A stretch of 64,000 nt of DNA from Alicyclobacillaceae bacterium (GTDB lineage: Bacteria > Bacillota > Bacilli > Kyrpidiales > Kyrpidiaceae), in contig JASBVN010000024.1 of NCBI GenBank assembly GCA_029961045.1, positions 28,193 to 92,192 of the forward strand, read 5' to 3'. The notes below the pieces were generated by a model that was not told the DNA's origin, searched no databases, and worked only from the letters and a program-made list of their open reading frames with translations. A program made the translations under genes and the position numbers. How positions within the stretch are numbered: position 1 is the stretch's first letter; every line of letters begins with the position of its first letter. This document shows, piece by piece, positions 1-10,182 of the stretch.

Positions 1-555
1 GTAGCGGTCGAAATTGTAGAACACCCGCTGGACGAAATGGCGGGTTTCGCCGACGGGAATCCGGTCGGCGTGTTCAAGGGTTCCGTCCCACTGGCCTTCT
101 TTTAACCAGCGTTCAACCCGGTTGGGACCGGCGTTGTACGCCGCCACGGCGGCCACCGTATTCCCGTGGAACCGTTCGATGAGATAACTCAAATACCAGC
201 TGCCCATCGCCAGGCTGGCTTCGGGATCGGTCAAATCGTCGGTCGAGACCTTCGGGGCCCCGGGCTGTTGCACGATCCACCGGGCGGTTTCCGGCATCAA
301 CTGCATCAGCCCCACCGCCCCCACCTTGGAGACACGGTCCCGAACAAAAGAACTTTCCACCCGCACGACCGCCGCCACGAGGAGGGGGTCGAGATCGTAG
401 CGGGCCGCCTCCCGCCGGATGTCCTCGTAGTAATACAACGGGTACATCCACCGGGCGACCCATTTGGTCTGCATCAGGGCAAACACCGCCGCCAAGAGGA
501 TGAACAGTACCGCCACCAGCCGGCGCGGCCGGCGCCGGCCGGCCTCCGGCCTCAC
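1..555 (-). CDS. Lytic murein transglycosylase (SLT domain), 3' end truncated by window edge
   Basis: Manual minus-strand translation from GTG at 555 gives VRPEAGRRRPRRLVAVLFILLAAVFALMQTKW...LLVAAVVRVESSFVRDRVSKVGAVGLMQLMPETA...NTVAAVAAYNAGPNRVERW. It has an N-terminal TM segment and the SLT motifs ES, GLMQLMP and AYNAG. It overlaps the coaE stop. Not in the ORF track. Confidence 0.9.
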   Translation of the reverse strand, partial: MRPEAGRRRPRRLVAVLFILLAAVFALMQTKWVARWMYPLYYYEDIRREAARYDLDPLLVAAVVRVESSFVRDRVSKVGAVGLMQLMPETARWIVQQPGAPKVSTDDLTDPEASLAMGSWYLSYLIERFHGNTVAAVAAYNAGPNRVERWLKEGQWDGTLEHADRIPVGETRHFVQRVFYNFDRY

Positions 556-1163
556 TCCCTGCCGCGCCGGTTGCACAACTCCATCCACACGCTTTCCACC
601 TGCTTTCGGGTCATTTCGATGTTTCCGCTGTTGTCGACGATATAATCGGCATACCGCCGCTTTTCTTCAATCGGCATCTGGGAGCGGATCCGCTTCAGGG
701 CATCCTCGCGGGACAGCCCGTCCCGTCGCATCAACCGGGCCAACTGCACCTCTTCCGGCACGTACACTAAAATGCACACGTCCACCCATTTCACCATCCC
801 CCCTTCAATCAAGAGGGGAACGTCCCACAGAACGATCGCCCTGGGATCCCTGGACAAAAGTTCCCGCGTCCGTTCCGCCATCCGCTCCCGAACCCGCGGA
901 TGGACGATGGCGTTGAGCTTGGCCAACTCCTCCGGCTTTCCGAACACCATCGCCCCCAACTTCGCCCGGTCCAGCCGGCCGTCGGGAAGCAGAATCTCCC
1001 GGCCGAACGTCCGCACCAGTTCTTCCAGAGCCGGAGTACCCGGTTCCACCACTTCCCGGGCCACCGCATCCGCATCGACCACGTGGGCTCCCAAAGCGGC
1101 GAACATCCGCGAAACGGTGCTCTTCCCCGTCGCAATCCCGCCCGTCAGTCCCACAATCAACAC
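552..1163 (-). CDS. coaE: Dephospho-CoA kinase
   Basis: MLIVGLTGGIATGKSTVSRMFAALGAHVVDADAVAREVVEPG: P-loop and CoaE family motifs; directly downstream of mutM. Confidence 0.95.
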   Translation of the reverse strand: MLIVGLTGGIATGKSTVSRMFAALGAHVVDADAVAREVVEPGTPALEELVRTFGREILLPDGRLDRAKLGAMVFGKPEELAKLNAIVHPRVRERMAERTRELLSRDPRAIVLWDVPLLIEGGMVKWVDVCILVYVPEEVQLARLMRRDGLSREDALKRIRSQMPIEEKRRYADYIVDNSGNIEMTRKQVESVWMELCNRRGRE

Positions 1164-2006
1164 TCACCCCTCCTCCGCCCTCGCCCGGCGGTCTTGGCAA
1201 TTCGGGCAAAGGTGGGTCCCCCGCCCCGCCACGACGATTCGCTCGACCGGACTTCCACAACGGCGGCACGGCTCCCCCGACCTCCCGTAGACGAAAAGGC
1301 GCTCTTGCATCAATCCCGGCCGTCCGTCACTGCGAACATACGAGCGCACGGTGGCCCCTCCCGCTTCAATGGCCTCTTTCAACAATTCCCGCATCTGAAA
1401 ATGGAGTTCCTCCGCCTCCCGCCGGGTCAGGGAATCGCCGGTCCGGAGCGGATGGATCCGCGCCCGGAACAAAACCTCATCGACATAAATGTTGCCGAGG
1501 CCCGCGATCACAGACTGGTTTAAAAGCAGTCCTTTCACCGCCGCCGGACGGTTCAGCCGCTGCCGCAGGACGGCCGGAGTCAAAGCCGGATCGAAGGGTT
1601 CCGGGCCGAGGGCGGCAATGCAAGGGAAATGCTCCCACCCGTTCCTGTCCGCCACGTCCATCGTCCCAAATTTGCGCACGTCCCGGTACCGCAATTCCCG
1701 GCCGTCATCCAGGCGAAACACCACGCGGAGGTACGGGTCGCGCGGTTCCTCCGGCTCGGCTACCCGGTAGCGCCCTTCCATGCGAAGGTGAGAAATCAAA
1801 GTCCGGCGCTCTCCATGCAACAATAAATACTTCCCCCGGCGGCCGATTTCCTGCAGCCGCTCGCCGGCCAGCAGCCGGCCGAACTCCTTCGGATCCCTGG
1901 GCGTGCGCACCACCCGTTCGCACAGCACCTCCACCCCGACGATCCGCCGCCCGGCCAACGGCTCCAGTCCCCGGCGAATGTGCTCCACTTCGGGCAATTC
2001 GGGCAT
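1164..2006 (-). CDS. mutM: Formamidopyrimidine-DNA glycosylase
   Basis: MPELPEVEHIRRGLEPLAGRRI N-terminus, and C-terminal zinc finger CRRCGSPVERIVVAGRGTHLCPNCQ. Confidence 0.95.
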   Translation of the reverse strand: MPELPEVEHIRRGLEPLAGRRIVGVEVLCERVVRTPRDPKEFGRLLAGERLQEIGRRGKYLLLHGERRTLISHLRMEGRYRVAEPEEPRDPYLRVVFRLDDGRELRYRDVRKFGTMDVADRNGWEHFPCIAALGPEPFDPALTPAVLRQRLNRPAAVKGLLLNQSVIAGLGNIYVDEVLFRARIHPLRTGDSLTRREAEELHFQMRELLKEAIEAGGATVRSYVRSDGRPGLMQERLFVYGRSGEPCRRCGSPVERIVVAGRGTHLCPNCQDRRARAEEG

Positions 2007-2167
2007 ACCGAAACATCCTCTCCTGTTCACAAAAATGTACTAAAACGGACATCGGCCATTCCTCTCAAATTGGCCAATCCGTTGTACCATCATATAAGGA
2101 ATTGTAAACTAAGGAATCGTAAACGGATTTCTTTCACCGCCGTATCCTTCCGCAAGGAGTGAGACTC

Positions 2168-2713
2168 TTGAAACCAGAAGATGCGCACCAAAACAAGGCA
2201 TCCGACGGGAAGGACGGACTGACCCGCCGGCAATTTTTGACCTATGCCCTCGGCGGTACGGGGGCGTTTATGGGAATGTCCATTCTCTCGCCGTTGTTGA
2301 CCTTTGCCCTGGCCCCCCTCAAAACCGCCGGCGCGAGCAATATGGTGGACACGAACCACCGGATCGACGAGTTCAACGACCAGGAGCCGAAGTTGATTTC
2401 GTTTAAAGTCCACGTCAACGACGGCTGGAACTCAAAAGACGTCGATAGGCAGGCCTATGTCATCCGGCAAGGGGATAAGCTGCTCGTGATGTCGCCGCTG
2501 TGCACCCACCTCGGTTGCCTCGTCAGCAAGGCGGATGCGCAGGTGAGCCAAAACGGGCAATGGTATTTTCACTGTCCTTGTCACAACAGCAAGTTCGACA
2601 AGTTCGGCGTCCAGAGCCCCGACTCCCCGGCGACCCGTCCTTTGGACGTCTATCCCTACGAAGTCCGGGACGGCAAGCTGTTCGTTTCCGGTCAAGTGCA
2701 AAAGCGCGGCTGA
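2168..2713 (+). CDS. Rieske [2Fe-2S] iron-sulfur protein with Tat/TM-like N-terminus
   Basis: LTRRQFLTYALGGTGAFMGMSILSPLLTFAL leader, then CTHLGC...CPCHNSKFD Rieske motifs. TTG start chosen because AAGGAG sits at the correct distance; the ORF track start is 2159. Confidence 0.9.
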   Translation: MKPEDAHQNKASDGKDGLTRRQFLTYALGGTGAFMGMSILSPLLTFALAPLKTAGASNMVDTNHRIDEFNDQEPKLISFKVHVNDGWNSKDVDRQAYVIRQGDKLLVMSPLCTHLGCLVSKADAQVSQNGQWYFHCPCHNSKFDKFGVQSPDSPATRPLDVYPYEVRDGKLFVSGQVQKRG

Positions 2714-2720
2714 ACCCCCG

Positions 2721-2746
2721 GGAAACCCCCGTCCCCGGGGGTTTCC
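2721..2746. terminator. Hairpin between convergent Rieske and polA genes
   Basis: GGAAACCCCC / GGGGGTTTCC perfect 10-bp stem with 6-nt loop between convergent stops at 2713 and 2748; only a weak U tract. Confidence 0.6.
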
Positions 2747-2747
2747 G

Positions 2748-5438
2748 TCATTTGGCCTCATACCAGTTGTCCCCGACGTGTATGTCCACCTTCAACGGCA
2801 CCTCCAGGGGGACCGCCGATTCCATGCTCTCCCGCACCAGGGCGGTCAGCGCTTCCACCTCGTCTTCGGGCACCTCGAACACCAATTCGTCGTGAACTTG
2901 CAACAGCATGCGGGCGCGGTACCCGTTTCGCCTCATCCGGTGGTCCACATCCACCATCGCCCGTTTGATGATGTCGGCCGCACTCCCCTGGATGGGCGTG
3001 TTCATGGCGGTACGCTCCGCAAAGGCCCTGGCATTGTAATTGGCGGCGCGAATATCGGGCACATACCGGCGCCGCCCCAAAAGAGTGGTCACATACCCGT
3101 CCCGCCGGGCGCGCTCTACCATTTCTTCCATAAACGATTTGACCCGAGGAAATTTAGAAAAATACCGCTCGATAAATTGGGCCGCTTCTTTGCGGGGAAT
3201 CCCCAAATTCTGCGATAACCCGTAATCGCTGATCCCGTACACGATCCCGAAATTGACCGCCTTAGCCTGGCGCCTCATCTGCGGCGTCACCCGGTCGAGA
3301 GGCACTTCAAACACTTCCGCCGCCGTGCGGGCGTGGATATCGAGATCTTCGCGAAACGCCTGCATGAGCCCCGGATCCTTCGAAAAATGGGCCAGCACCC
3401 GCAATTCGATCTGAGAGTAATCGGCAGATAGGATCTTCCATCCCGCTTCCGAAGGAATAAAGGCCTGCCGAAGCCGGCGGCCCTGCTCCATCCGGACGGG
3501 AATGTTCTGCAGGTTGGGATCGGTGCTGGACAGGCGGCCGGTGGCGGTGACGGCCTGCTGAAAACAGGTGTGGATCTTCCCCGTCTCCGGGCGGATCATC
3601 TTCAACAGTCCCTCGACATAAGTGGACTGGAGCTTCATCAACTGGCGGTAGTCCAAAATCTTGCCCACGATCTCATGATAGGGGGCCAATTTTTCGAGGA
3701 CGTCGGCCCCGGTGGAATAGCCGGTTTTCGTCTTTTTCAGAGGCGGCAGTCCCAGTTTGTCAAACAGGATCTCCGCCAACTGTTTTGGACTGTTCAAATT
3801 AAACGATACGCCCGCTATGGCGTAGATCTCCTTTTCCAAACGATCCAGGTCGGCCGAGAATTCCTCTCCGATGGACCGCAGCCGAGCGGCGTCGACCCGG
3901 ACCCCGCTGCGCTCCATTCGGGCCAACACCAGACTGAGCGGAAGTTCTAAATCCAGGTACAGCGAACACAGGCCGGCTTCGGCGAGCGCCCGTTCCAGGC
4001 GCGGCCGCACCTTCACCATCGCCGCCGCGTACATCGCGCACAGGCGGGCCCTTTCCTCTCCCCCGGGCGCTCCTCTCCCCGCCACGGGAGGCAACTCGAT
4101 TCCCAAATGCTGTTTGATGACGGCGGACAGTTCCGGGTGGCCGTCGGAAGGGTTGGCCAAATAGGCCGCGAGCAGGACGTCAAACGCGCCGGTGGGACCC
4201 GGGAGGCCGAGTTCGGCGGCGGCCACCGCCCACGCTTTCAGGTCGTACAGAACCGGCCGTCCGGTCCGCTCCAAGAGGCGTCCGAGCCCCTCCCGCCATC
4301 CGGCTTCTCCGGCGGGACAGGGCAAGTACCAGGCTCTCTCCCCGTCTGAAAGGGCGACGCCCCGCAAGTGTCCGAACTGGTAGTGGCCGTCCAGATCGAG
4401 AAACAGTCCGCACTCTCCCGCCCACTGTTCCGCCGACCAGTCGCTCCACGGACGAATTTCGGCCTGCGGCAGAGCCGCCCCGGCGCGGGAGCCGCCGGGA
4501 TCCCCCGCGCCGTCTAAGGGACGGGCGTCCCCTTCCCCATCGCCTTCCTCCGAAAAGACGGGAGGGATTTTGTCCAAAAGGGAACGAAAAGCCAACTGTT
4601 GAAAAATCCGGCGCACAGCTTCCCTGGAGCCGGGCGTCCACTGCAAATCCCGCCACGAAGCGTTCACCGGAACATCCCGGCGAATCTCAGCCAGGCGTTT
4701 GGACATCAAGGCCTGCTCCCGATTTGCTAAAAGCCGTTCTCGAAGTTTGGATCCGGATATGGCATCCAAATGATCGTAAACGCCTTCGAGGGAACCGTGT
4801 TCCTGCAACAGCTTGGCGGCCGTTTTCTCTCCCACGCCCGGGACGCCGGGAATGTTGTCGGAGGAGTCGCCCATCAAGCCCTTCAGATCCACGATCTGCG
4901 CCGGCTCGAGACCGAACCGGGCGCGCACCGCCTCCGGGTCGTACCGGTCCGTCTCGGTGATGCCTTTGCGCGTCAAGACCGCCGTCACGCTCGGAGACAC
5001 CAGTTGCAGGAGATCTTTGTCCCCCGAAACGACGAGCACGTCTATTCCGTCCTCCTCCGCTTGCCGGCAAACCGTCCCGATCAGATCGTCCGCCTCGTAG
5101 CCCTCTCGTTCTAGGACGGCAATGCCCATGGCGCGGAGGACCTCGCGTACCAGGGGAAACTGTTCGCTCAGTTCGTCCGGGGTTTTTTCGCGCGTTCCCT
5201 TGTAGGCGGGATAGAGTTGGTGACGGAAGGTGGCCTTGCCGGAGTCGAAGGCCACCGCCGCGTGGGTCGGCCGCTCCTCTTGCAGCAACTTCAACAGCAT
5301 CATGGTAAAGCCGTACACCGCATTGGTGTGTTGACCTTCCGCATTGGACAGCAGGGGGAGGGCGAAAAACGCCCGGTACAAAACGCTGTTTCCGTCGATG
5401 AGCAACAACTTTTCCTTGGTCTGGGACAACGGGGTCAC
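2748..5438 (-). CDS. polA: DNA polymerase I
   Basis: KEKLLLIDGNSVLYRAFFALP 5' nuclease start, DYSQIELRVLAHFS and LLQVHDELVFEVP polymerase motifs. GTG start at 5438. Confidence 0.96.
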   Translation of the reverse strand: MTPLSQTKEKLLLIDGNSVLYRAFFALPLLSNAEGQHTNAVYGFTMMLLKLLQEERPTHAAVAFDSGKATFRHQLYPAYKGTREKTPDELSEQFPLVREVLRAMGIAVLEREGYEADDLIGTVCRQAEEDGIDVLVVSGDKDLLQLVSPSVTAVLTRKGITETDRYDPEAVRARFGLEPAQIVDLKGLMGDSSDNIPGVPGVGEKTAAKLLQEHGSLEGVYDHLDAISGSKLRERLLANREQALMSKRLAEIRRDVPVNASWRDLQWTPGSREAVRRIFQQLAFRSLLDKIPPVFSEEGDGEGDARPLDGAGDPGGSRAGAALPQAEIRPWSDWSAEQWAGECGLFLDLDGHYQFGHLRGVALSDGERAWYLPCPAGEAGWREGLGRLLERTGRPVLYDLKAWAVAAAELGLPGPTGAFDVLLAAYLANPSDGHPELSAVIKQHLGIELPPVAGRGAPGGEERARLCAMYAAAMVKVRPRLERALAEAGLCSLYLDLELPLSLVLARMERSGVRVDAARLRSIGEEFSADLDRLEKEIYAIAGVSFNLNSPKQLAEILFDKLGLPPLKKTKTGYSTGADVLEKLAPYHEIVGKILDYRQLMKLQSTYVEGLLKMIRPETGKIHTCFQQAVTATGRLSSTDPNLQNIPVRMEQGRRLRQAFIPSEAGWKILSADYSQIELRVLAHFSKDPGLMQAFREDLDIHARTAAEVFEVPLDRVTPQMRRQAKAVNFGIVYGISDYGLSQNLGIPRKEAAQFIERYFSKFPRVKSFMEEMVERARRDGYVTTLLGRRRYVPDIRAANYNARAFAERTAMNTPIQGSAADIIKRAMVDVDHRMRRNGYRARMLLQVHDELVFEVPEDEVEALTALVRESMESAVPLEVPLKVDIHVGDNWYEAK

Positions 5439-5521
5439 CTCATTCCTGATCGCCGACAAGCCTATTCTACCACAGGAGAACCGCCGGAGCGCCCCAAAGC
5501 CCCGGACGCAGCCCGTCCGCC

Positions 5522-7156
5522 TCACCGGCCATAAAGATAGGCTTCCTTGAGATCCCAATCGGGACCGGCGGGCAAATAGACGATGCCCCTGACGTACGGT
5601 TTTTGCAGCCACGTTTTGCGGCGAAAAAACAGGGGGGCCGCGGGCATGTCTTCAGCGAGCGCCCGTTCCGCCCGGCGGAGGATCTGGATCCGGGCGGCGG
5701 CATCGGTTTGTCCTTGGGCGGATTCCAACAGGCCGCTCAAAAGGTCGCTGCTGTACCCGGAGGGATTGGAGTCGCGGGAGACCCACAACCGGAGGAAACC
5801 GGCGGCATCCGGCGAGTCGGCCCCCCAGCCGGCAAGCCACAAGGCCGCCCCGGCGGGCCGCCGCCCCGACCTCAACGCCTCTTCGGGCACGGTCTCCACC
5901 CGGACATCGACGCCGAGAAGGTCCTTCCATTGGTCCCGCAAGATTTCCGCCGATTTTTTCGCCGGTCCTCCGCCGGCAGCAAAAACCGGCGGAGGCAGAG
6001 AGGCCAGTCCCAGTTCGGCCATGCCCTCCTGCAACAGTCGCCGCGCCGGGTCGGGGCTCCCGTCCCCGAACAAATCCCCGTTTTCTTCGCGAAACGTTCG
6101 CAAAAGCCCTGGAATCCCGGGTGGGACGAAACCATAGGCCGGTTCGGCCCCCTCTTCCCAGATGGCTTTGACGTACGCCTTGCGATCGAGGGCATACGCG
6201 AAGGCTTGCCGGATCTTTTTGTTTCGAAAAGGGGGGTATGCTTCACCGTCGAACACCAGAAAAAATACCGCCGCCTCCGGCGAACGGACCAGGTCGAGCC
6301 GAGTGGTCGCCACCTCCTCGACCCCCGTTTGGTCCAACTCGCCGGATTCGTACAAGGAGAGCCGCTCCTGGGGATCTCGAACGATCCGGAAAGTGACCTT
6401 CCGCAAATGGACCCGGTTCGCATCCCAGTATCGCTCGTTTTTTTCCGCGACAATCTTCCGGCCGCGTTCCCAAGCCGCCAATCGGAAAGGTCCGACCGAG
6501 GGAAAACCGCCGGTCCCCGACCCCGGAGCGGGGGAGGAACTCTCCGCCAAGGCCCTCGGGAGGGGAAAAAACGGCGGCAAACAGGTCAGGGACGGGAAGT
6601 CGGGGGCGGGAGACTTCAAAATCACCTTCAGGCTCTTCGGATCCGGAACTTCAATTCCCACCGCCTCCGGGCCGGCCCGCCCCGCGTGAAACTCTTCGGC
6701 TCCCCGGATCCCGAAAAACAACGGAGCCGAAGCGGACCGGGTCTCGGGTCGCAACACCCTCAACCACGCAAACCGGAAATCGTCGGCCGTCAGGGGCCGG
6801 CCGTCGCTCCACCGCACATCCCGCAACCGGAAGACATATTCCTTCCGGTCGTCCGACACCTCTACCCGCTCCGCCAAGGCCGGCTGCGGAATCAGGCGGC
6901 TGTCCAGGCGCATCAGCCCCTCTCCCAGGCTGTTCAGCAGGTCGGCGGTCCACCGGCGGTCGGCCAGGGCCGGATCGAGAGCCCCCGGATCGTCGCCGAT
7001 CCATACTGTCAACTCTTGCGGTCCGGGCGGCCGGTCACCCACCGCGGCCGGGAAAAGGACCGGGGCGCATCCGGTTGCAGAGCCGACTCCCAACCAAATC
7101 GCCAACCATCCCATCCACTTCTTGATCTTCACGTTCGCCCCTCCTTTCCCTTGCAT
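5522..7156 (-). CDS. Oligopeptide-type ABC transporter substrate-binding lipoprotein (OppA/DppE-like)
   Basis: Lipoprotein leader ...GVGSATGCAP; LTVWIGDDPGALDPALADRRWTADLLNSLGEGLMR...DGRPLTADDFRFAW...IRQAFAYALDRKAYV are SBP family 5 motifs. Confidence 0.85.
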   Translation of the reverse strand: MQGKGGANVKIKKWMGWLAIWLGVGSATGCAPVLFPAAVGDRPPGPQELTVWIGDDPGALDPALADRRWTADLLNSLGEGLMRLDSRLIPQPALAERVEVSDDRKEYVFRLRDVRWSDGRPLTADDFRFAWLRVLRPETRSASAPLFFGIRGAEEFHAGRAGPEAVGIEVPDPKSLKVILKSPAPDFPSLTCLPPFFPLPRALAESSSPAPGSGTGGFPSVGPFRLAAWERGRKIVAEKNERYWDANRVHLRKVTFRIVRDPQERLSLYESGELDQTGVEEVATTRLDLVRSPEAAVFFLVFDGEAYPPFRNKKIRQAFAYALDRKAYVKAIWEEGAEPAYGFVPPGIPGLLRTFREENGDLFGDGSPDPARRLLQEGMAELGLASLPPPVFAAGGGPAKKSAEILRDQWKDLLGVDVRVETVPEEALRSGRRPAGAALWLAGWGADSPDAAGFLRLWVSRDSNPSGYSSDLLSGLLESAQGQTDAAARIQILRRAERALAEDMPAAPLFFRRKTWLQKPYVRGIVYLPAGPDWDLKEAYLYGR

Positions 7157-7216
7157 CCGCCGGACAAGACCCCCTCGCCAAGCATGTGTATGCCCCCGCT
7201 TCCCGCGACATGAAAC

Positions 7217-7253
7217 AAAAAAAGACCCCCGGCCCGCAAGCGGACCGGAGGCC
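7217..7253 (-). terminator. Rho-independent terminator after mdh
   Basis: On the minus strand GGCCTCCGGTCCGC-TT-GCGGGCCGGGGGTC hairpin (with wobbles) followed by TTTTTTTG. Confidence 0.75.
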
Positions 7254-7279
7254 CGAATCCGGCGCGTTCAAATTCCGGA

Positions 7280-8224
7280 TCAAACGAGATCGCCGAGCAC
7301 CGCCATCACCTTTCGGACCGATTCGGCCGATTTGTCCAGCGCCGCTTTCTCTTCGGGGGTCAGGTCGATTTCGATCACCTTCTCCAGTCCCCGGCCGCCG
7401 AGGATCGTCGGCACGCCGAGGTACAAATCGCGGTATCCGTATTCGCCTTCCAAGTAGGCGATCGCAGGCAGGATGCGCTTTTTGTCCTTGAGAATCGCCT
7501 CGGCCATCTGGACGAGGGAGGCGGCCGGAGCGTAGTAGGCGCTGCCGTTTCCGAGGAGATTGACGATTTCGCCGCCCCCCTTGCGGGTGCGTTCGACAAT
7601 GGCGTCGATCCGCTCCTTCGGAATCAACTTTTCCACCGGAATTCCGCCCGCGTAGGAATAGCGGACCAGCGGCACCATGTCGTCGCCGTGGCCGCCGAGG
7701 ACAAAACCGGTGACGTCTTCGACCGAAATCCCCAACTCCATGGCGATAAACGTGCGGAACCGGGCGGTATCGAGGACCCCGGACTGGCCGATGACCCGTT
7801 CCTTGGGGAAGCCGGACGTCTTGTACGCCACATAGGTCATGGCGTCCACCGGGTTGGACAGGACGATGATGATGCAATTCGGAGAGTATTTCACCACTTG
7901 CTCCGTGACCGACTTGACGATCCCGGCGTTGGTCGTCACCAGGTCGTCGCGGCTCATTCCCGGCTTGCGGGCGACGCCGGCGGTGATGATGACGAGGTCC
8001 GAATCCTTGGTATCTTCATAACGGCTGGTTCCCACGATCTGGGCGTCAAACCCCTCAACCGGCCCCGCCTCCATCATGTCGAGGGCCTTCCCCTTCGTCG
8101 GATTCTCCAGTTGCGGAACGTCCACCAAGACGATGTCGCCCAGTTCTTTGACAGCCGCCAACAAGGCGGTGGTGGCTCCGGTGAAACCCGCCCCGACGAT
8201 GGTGATTTTTTTCCGCCGAATCAT
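7280..8224 (-). CDS. mdh: Malate dehydrogenase
   Basis: [30 protein letters not shown] Rossmann N-terminus; [15 protein letters not shown] and [16 protein letters not shown]. Confidence 0.95.
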   Translation of the reverse strand: MIRRKKITIVGAGFTGATTALLAAVKELGDIVLVDVPQLENPTKGKALDMMEAGPVEGFDAQIVGTSRYEDTKDSDLVIITAGVARKPGMSRDDLVTTNAGIVKSVTEQVVKYSPNCIIIVLSNPVDAMTYVAYKTSGFPKERVIGQSGVLDTARFRTFIAMELGISVEDVTGFVLGGHGDDMVPLVRYSYAGGIPVEKLIPKERIDAIVERTRKGGGEIVNLLGNGSAYYAPAASLVQMAEAILKDKKRILPAIAYLEGEYGYRDLYLGVPTILGGRGLEKVIEIDLTPEEKAALDKSAESVRKVMAVLGDLV

Positions 8225-8239
8225 GTGGAAAATCCTCCT

Positions 8240-9535
8240 TCACATATTTTGGATCAACGCCGTCGCAAACTCCGAAGTTTTGACTTCTTTGGCTCCGGTC
8301 ATGAGGCGGGCGAAATCGTAGGTGACGATCTTTTGCTGAATGGTCTTTTCCATGGCGCGCACGATGAGGTCCGCCGCCTCTTGCCAGCCCAGGTATTCCA
8401 GCATCATGACCCCGGAGAGGATCACCGATCCCGGGTTGACTTTATCGAGATTGGCGTATTTGGGGGCCGTCCCGTGGGTCGCTTCAAAAACGGCATGGCC
8501 CGTGTCGTAGTTGATGTTGGCGCCGGGCGCGATCCCGATCCCGCCGACTTGAGCGGCAAGGGCGTCGGAAATGTAGTCCCCGTTCAGGTTCAAGGTCGCA
8601 ATCACGTCGTATTCCGCCGGGCGGGTGAGGATCTGCTGCAAAAACGCGTCGGCGATGACGTCTTTGATAATGAGTTTGCCCGCCTTTTCCGCCTCGGCCT
8701 GCGCCCGGTTCGCCGCTTCGACGCCCTGTTCGGCTTTGATGCGGTCGTACTGCGCCCAAGTAAACACCCGATCGCCGTATTCCCGCTCCGCGAGGGCGTA
8801 TCCCCAGTTTTTGAATGCGCCCTCTGTAAATTTCATAATGTTTCCTTTGTGAACCAGGGTCACGCTCTTCCGGCCGTGCCGCAGGGCGTATTCGATCGCC
8901 GCCCGCACCAACCGCTCCGACCCCTCCCGGGAAACCGGTTTCACCCCGATGCCGGAGGTTTCCGGGAAACGGATTTTGGTCACGCCCATTTCCTTCTGGA
9001 GAAACTCGATGACTTTCCGGACCTCCGGAGTCTCCGCTTCCCATTCAATGCCGGCATAGATATCCTCCGAATTCTCTCTAAAGATCACCATATCCACCAA
9101 TTCGGGGTGCTTCACAGGAGAAGGAACGCCTTGGAAGTACCGGACAGGACGCTGACAAACATACAAATCGAGTTCTTGCCGGAGCGCCACGTTGAGAGAG
9201 CGGATCCCTCCACCGACGGGAGTCGTCAGGGGACCCTTGATTCCGACCAGATACTCCCGGAACGCCGTCAAGGTGTCGGCGGGCAACCATTCGCCGAAGG
9301 TGTTGTAGGCCTTTTCTCCAGCGTACACTTCGAACCACACGATCTTCCGCTTGCCCCCGTAGGCCTTGTCCACCGCCGCGTCAAAGACGCGCTGGGAGGC
9401 CCGCCAAATGTCCGGTCCCGTTCCGTCTCCCTCGATAAACGGGATCACCGGTTGGTCCGGAACCGACAAGGAACCGCCTCTGCCGGTGATTTTCTCGCCC
9501 CGGTCGGGTGGAGTTAATTTTTCAAATACTGCCAT
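8240..9535 (-). CDS. icd: Isocitrate dehydrogenase (NADP-type)
   Basis: [15 protein letters not shown]...[30 protein letters not shown]...[12 protein letters not shown]...[10 protein letters not shown]. Confidence 0.95.
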   Translation of the reverse strand: MAVFEKLTPPDRGEKITGRGGSLSVPDQPVIPFIEGDGTGPDIWRASQRVFDAAVDKAYGGKRKIVWFEVYAGEKAYNTFGEWLPADTLTAFREYLVGIKGPLTTPVGGGIRSLNVALRQELDLYVCQRPVRYFQGVPSPVKHPELVDMVIFRENSEDIYAGIEWEAETPEVRKVIEFLQKEMGVTKIRFPETSGIGVKPVSREGSERLVRAAIEYALRHGRKSVTLVHKGNIMKFTEGAFKNWGYALAEREYGDRVFTWAQYDRIKAEQGVEAANRAQAEAEKAGKLIIKDVIADAFLQQILTRPAEYDVIATLNLNGDYISDALAAQVGGIGIAPGANINYDTGHAVFEATHGTAPKYANLDKVNPGSVILSGVMMLEYLGWQEAADLIVRAMEKTIQQKIVTYDFARLMTGAKEVKTSEFATALIQNM

Positions 9536-9747
9536 ACCATCCATTCCCTCCTTCGACGTCTGTGACGAACATGCGCCCCTCCAGCCGCTTTGACGGCAAA
9601 AAAGCCGGCGCAAGGCCGGACGACAGCGCGGAAGCATTTCAGCCGTTACCATGATAGCACATCTTCATTCCGGCAAACAACTTTTCTTCTCACCTATCGA
9701 ACCATCGTTTCATAGAATGAAACCACCCGTCCCCCTTCGCGATCCGC

Positions 9748-10167
9748 TCACGGCTCCGCCAATTCCCGGATCCTGCGATCCAGCTCCGGGTCGAAGCGGG
9801 ACGGCCGGACCGGACCGCCGTCGCGGGTCACAAAAACGTGCTCGGACCACCCCTCCGCCAGCGGGGTGCCGTCTTCGCCGGAAACGACATATGCAAAACG
9901 AAGGCGCAGTCCGTTGTACCATTCGACCCGGGTCCGGATCCGGCAGCACTGGTCGTACCGGGCCGGCCGCAGGTAGCGGCAGTGAACTTCGACGACCGGC
10001 AGGTAGTACCCCCGTTCTTCAAGACGCCGGTATTCGATTCCGCATCTCCGCATATGGTCCGTACGGCCGATTTCGAACCAGACCAAATAATTGGCGTGGT
10101 ACACGACCCCCATTTGGTCGGTTTCCTGATACCGCACCCGGACCCACGATTCCGTTTGTTCGGCCAT
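9748..10167 (-). CDS. Acyl-CoA thioesterase, YbgC/4HBT hotdog family
   Basis: VRYQETDQMGVVYHANYLVWFEIGRTDHMR hotdog motif. Confidence 0.88.
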   Translation of the reverse strand: MAEQTESWVRVRYQETDQMGVVYHANYLVWFEIGRTDHMRRCGIEYRRLEERGYYLPVVEVHCRYLRPARYDQCCRIRTRVEWYNGLRLRFAYVVSGEDGTPLAEGWSEHVFVTRDGGPVRPSRFDPELDRRIRELAEP

Positions 10168-10182
10168 GCCATCGCCTCCCCG

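Noticed and set aside
113-463. 116-aa minus ORF in the track
   Set aside because: Wrong frame. The true minus-strand frame is the lytic transglycosylase running off the window edge.
5603-7213. 536-aa plus-strand ORF
   Set aside because: Antisense to the oligopeptide-binding protein gene.
7688-9517. 609-aa plus-strand ORF
   Set aside because: Antisense to mdh and icd; compositional artefact.
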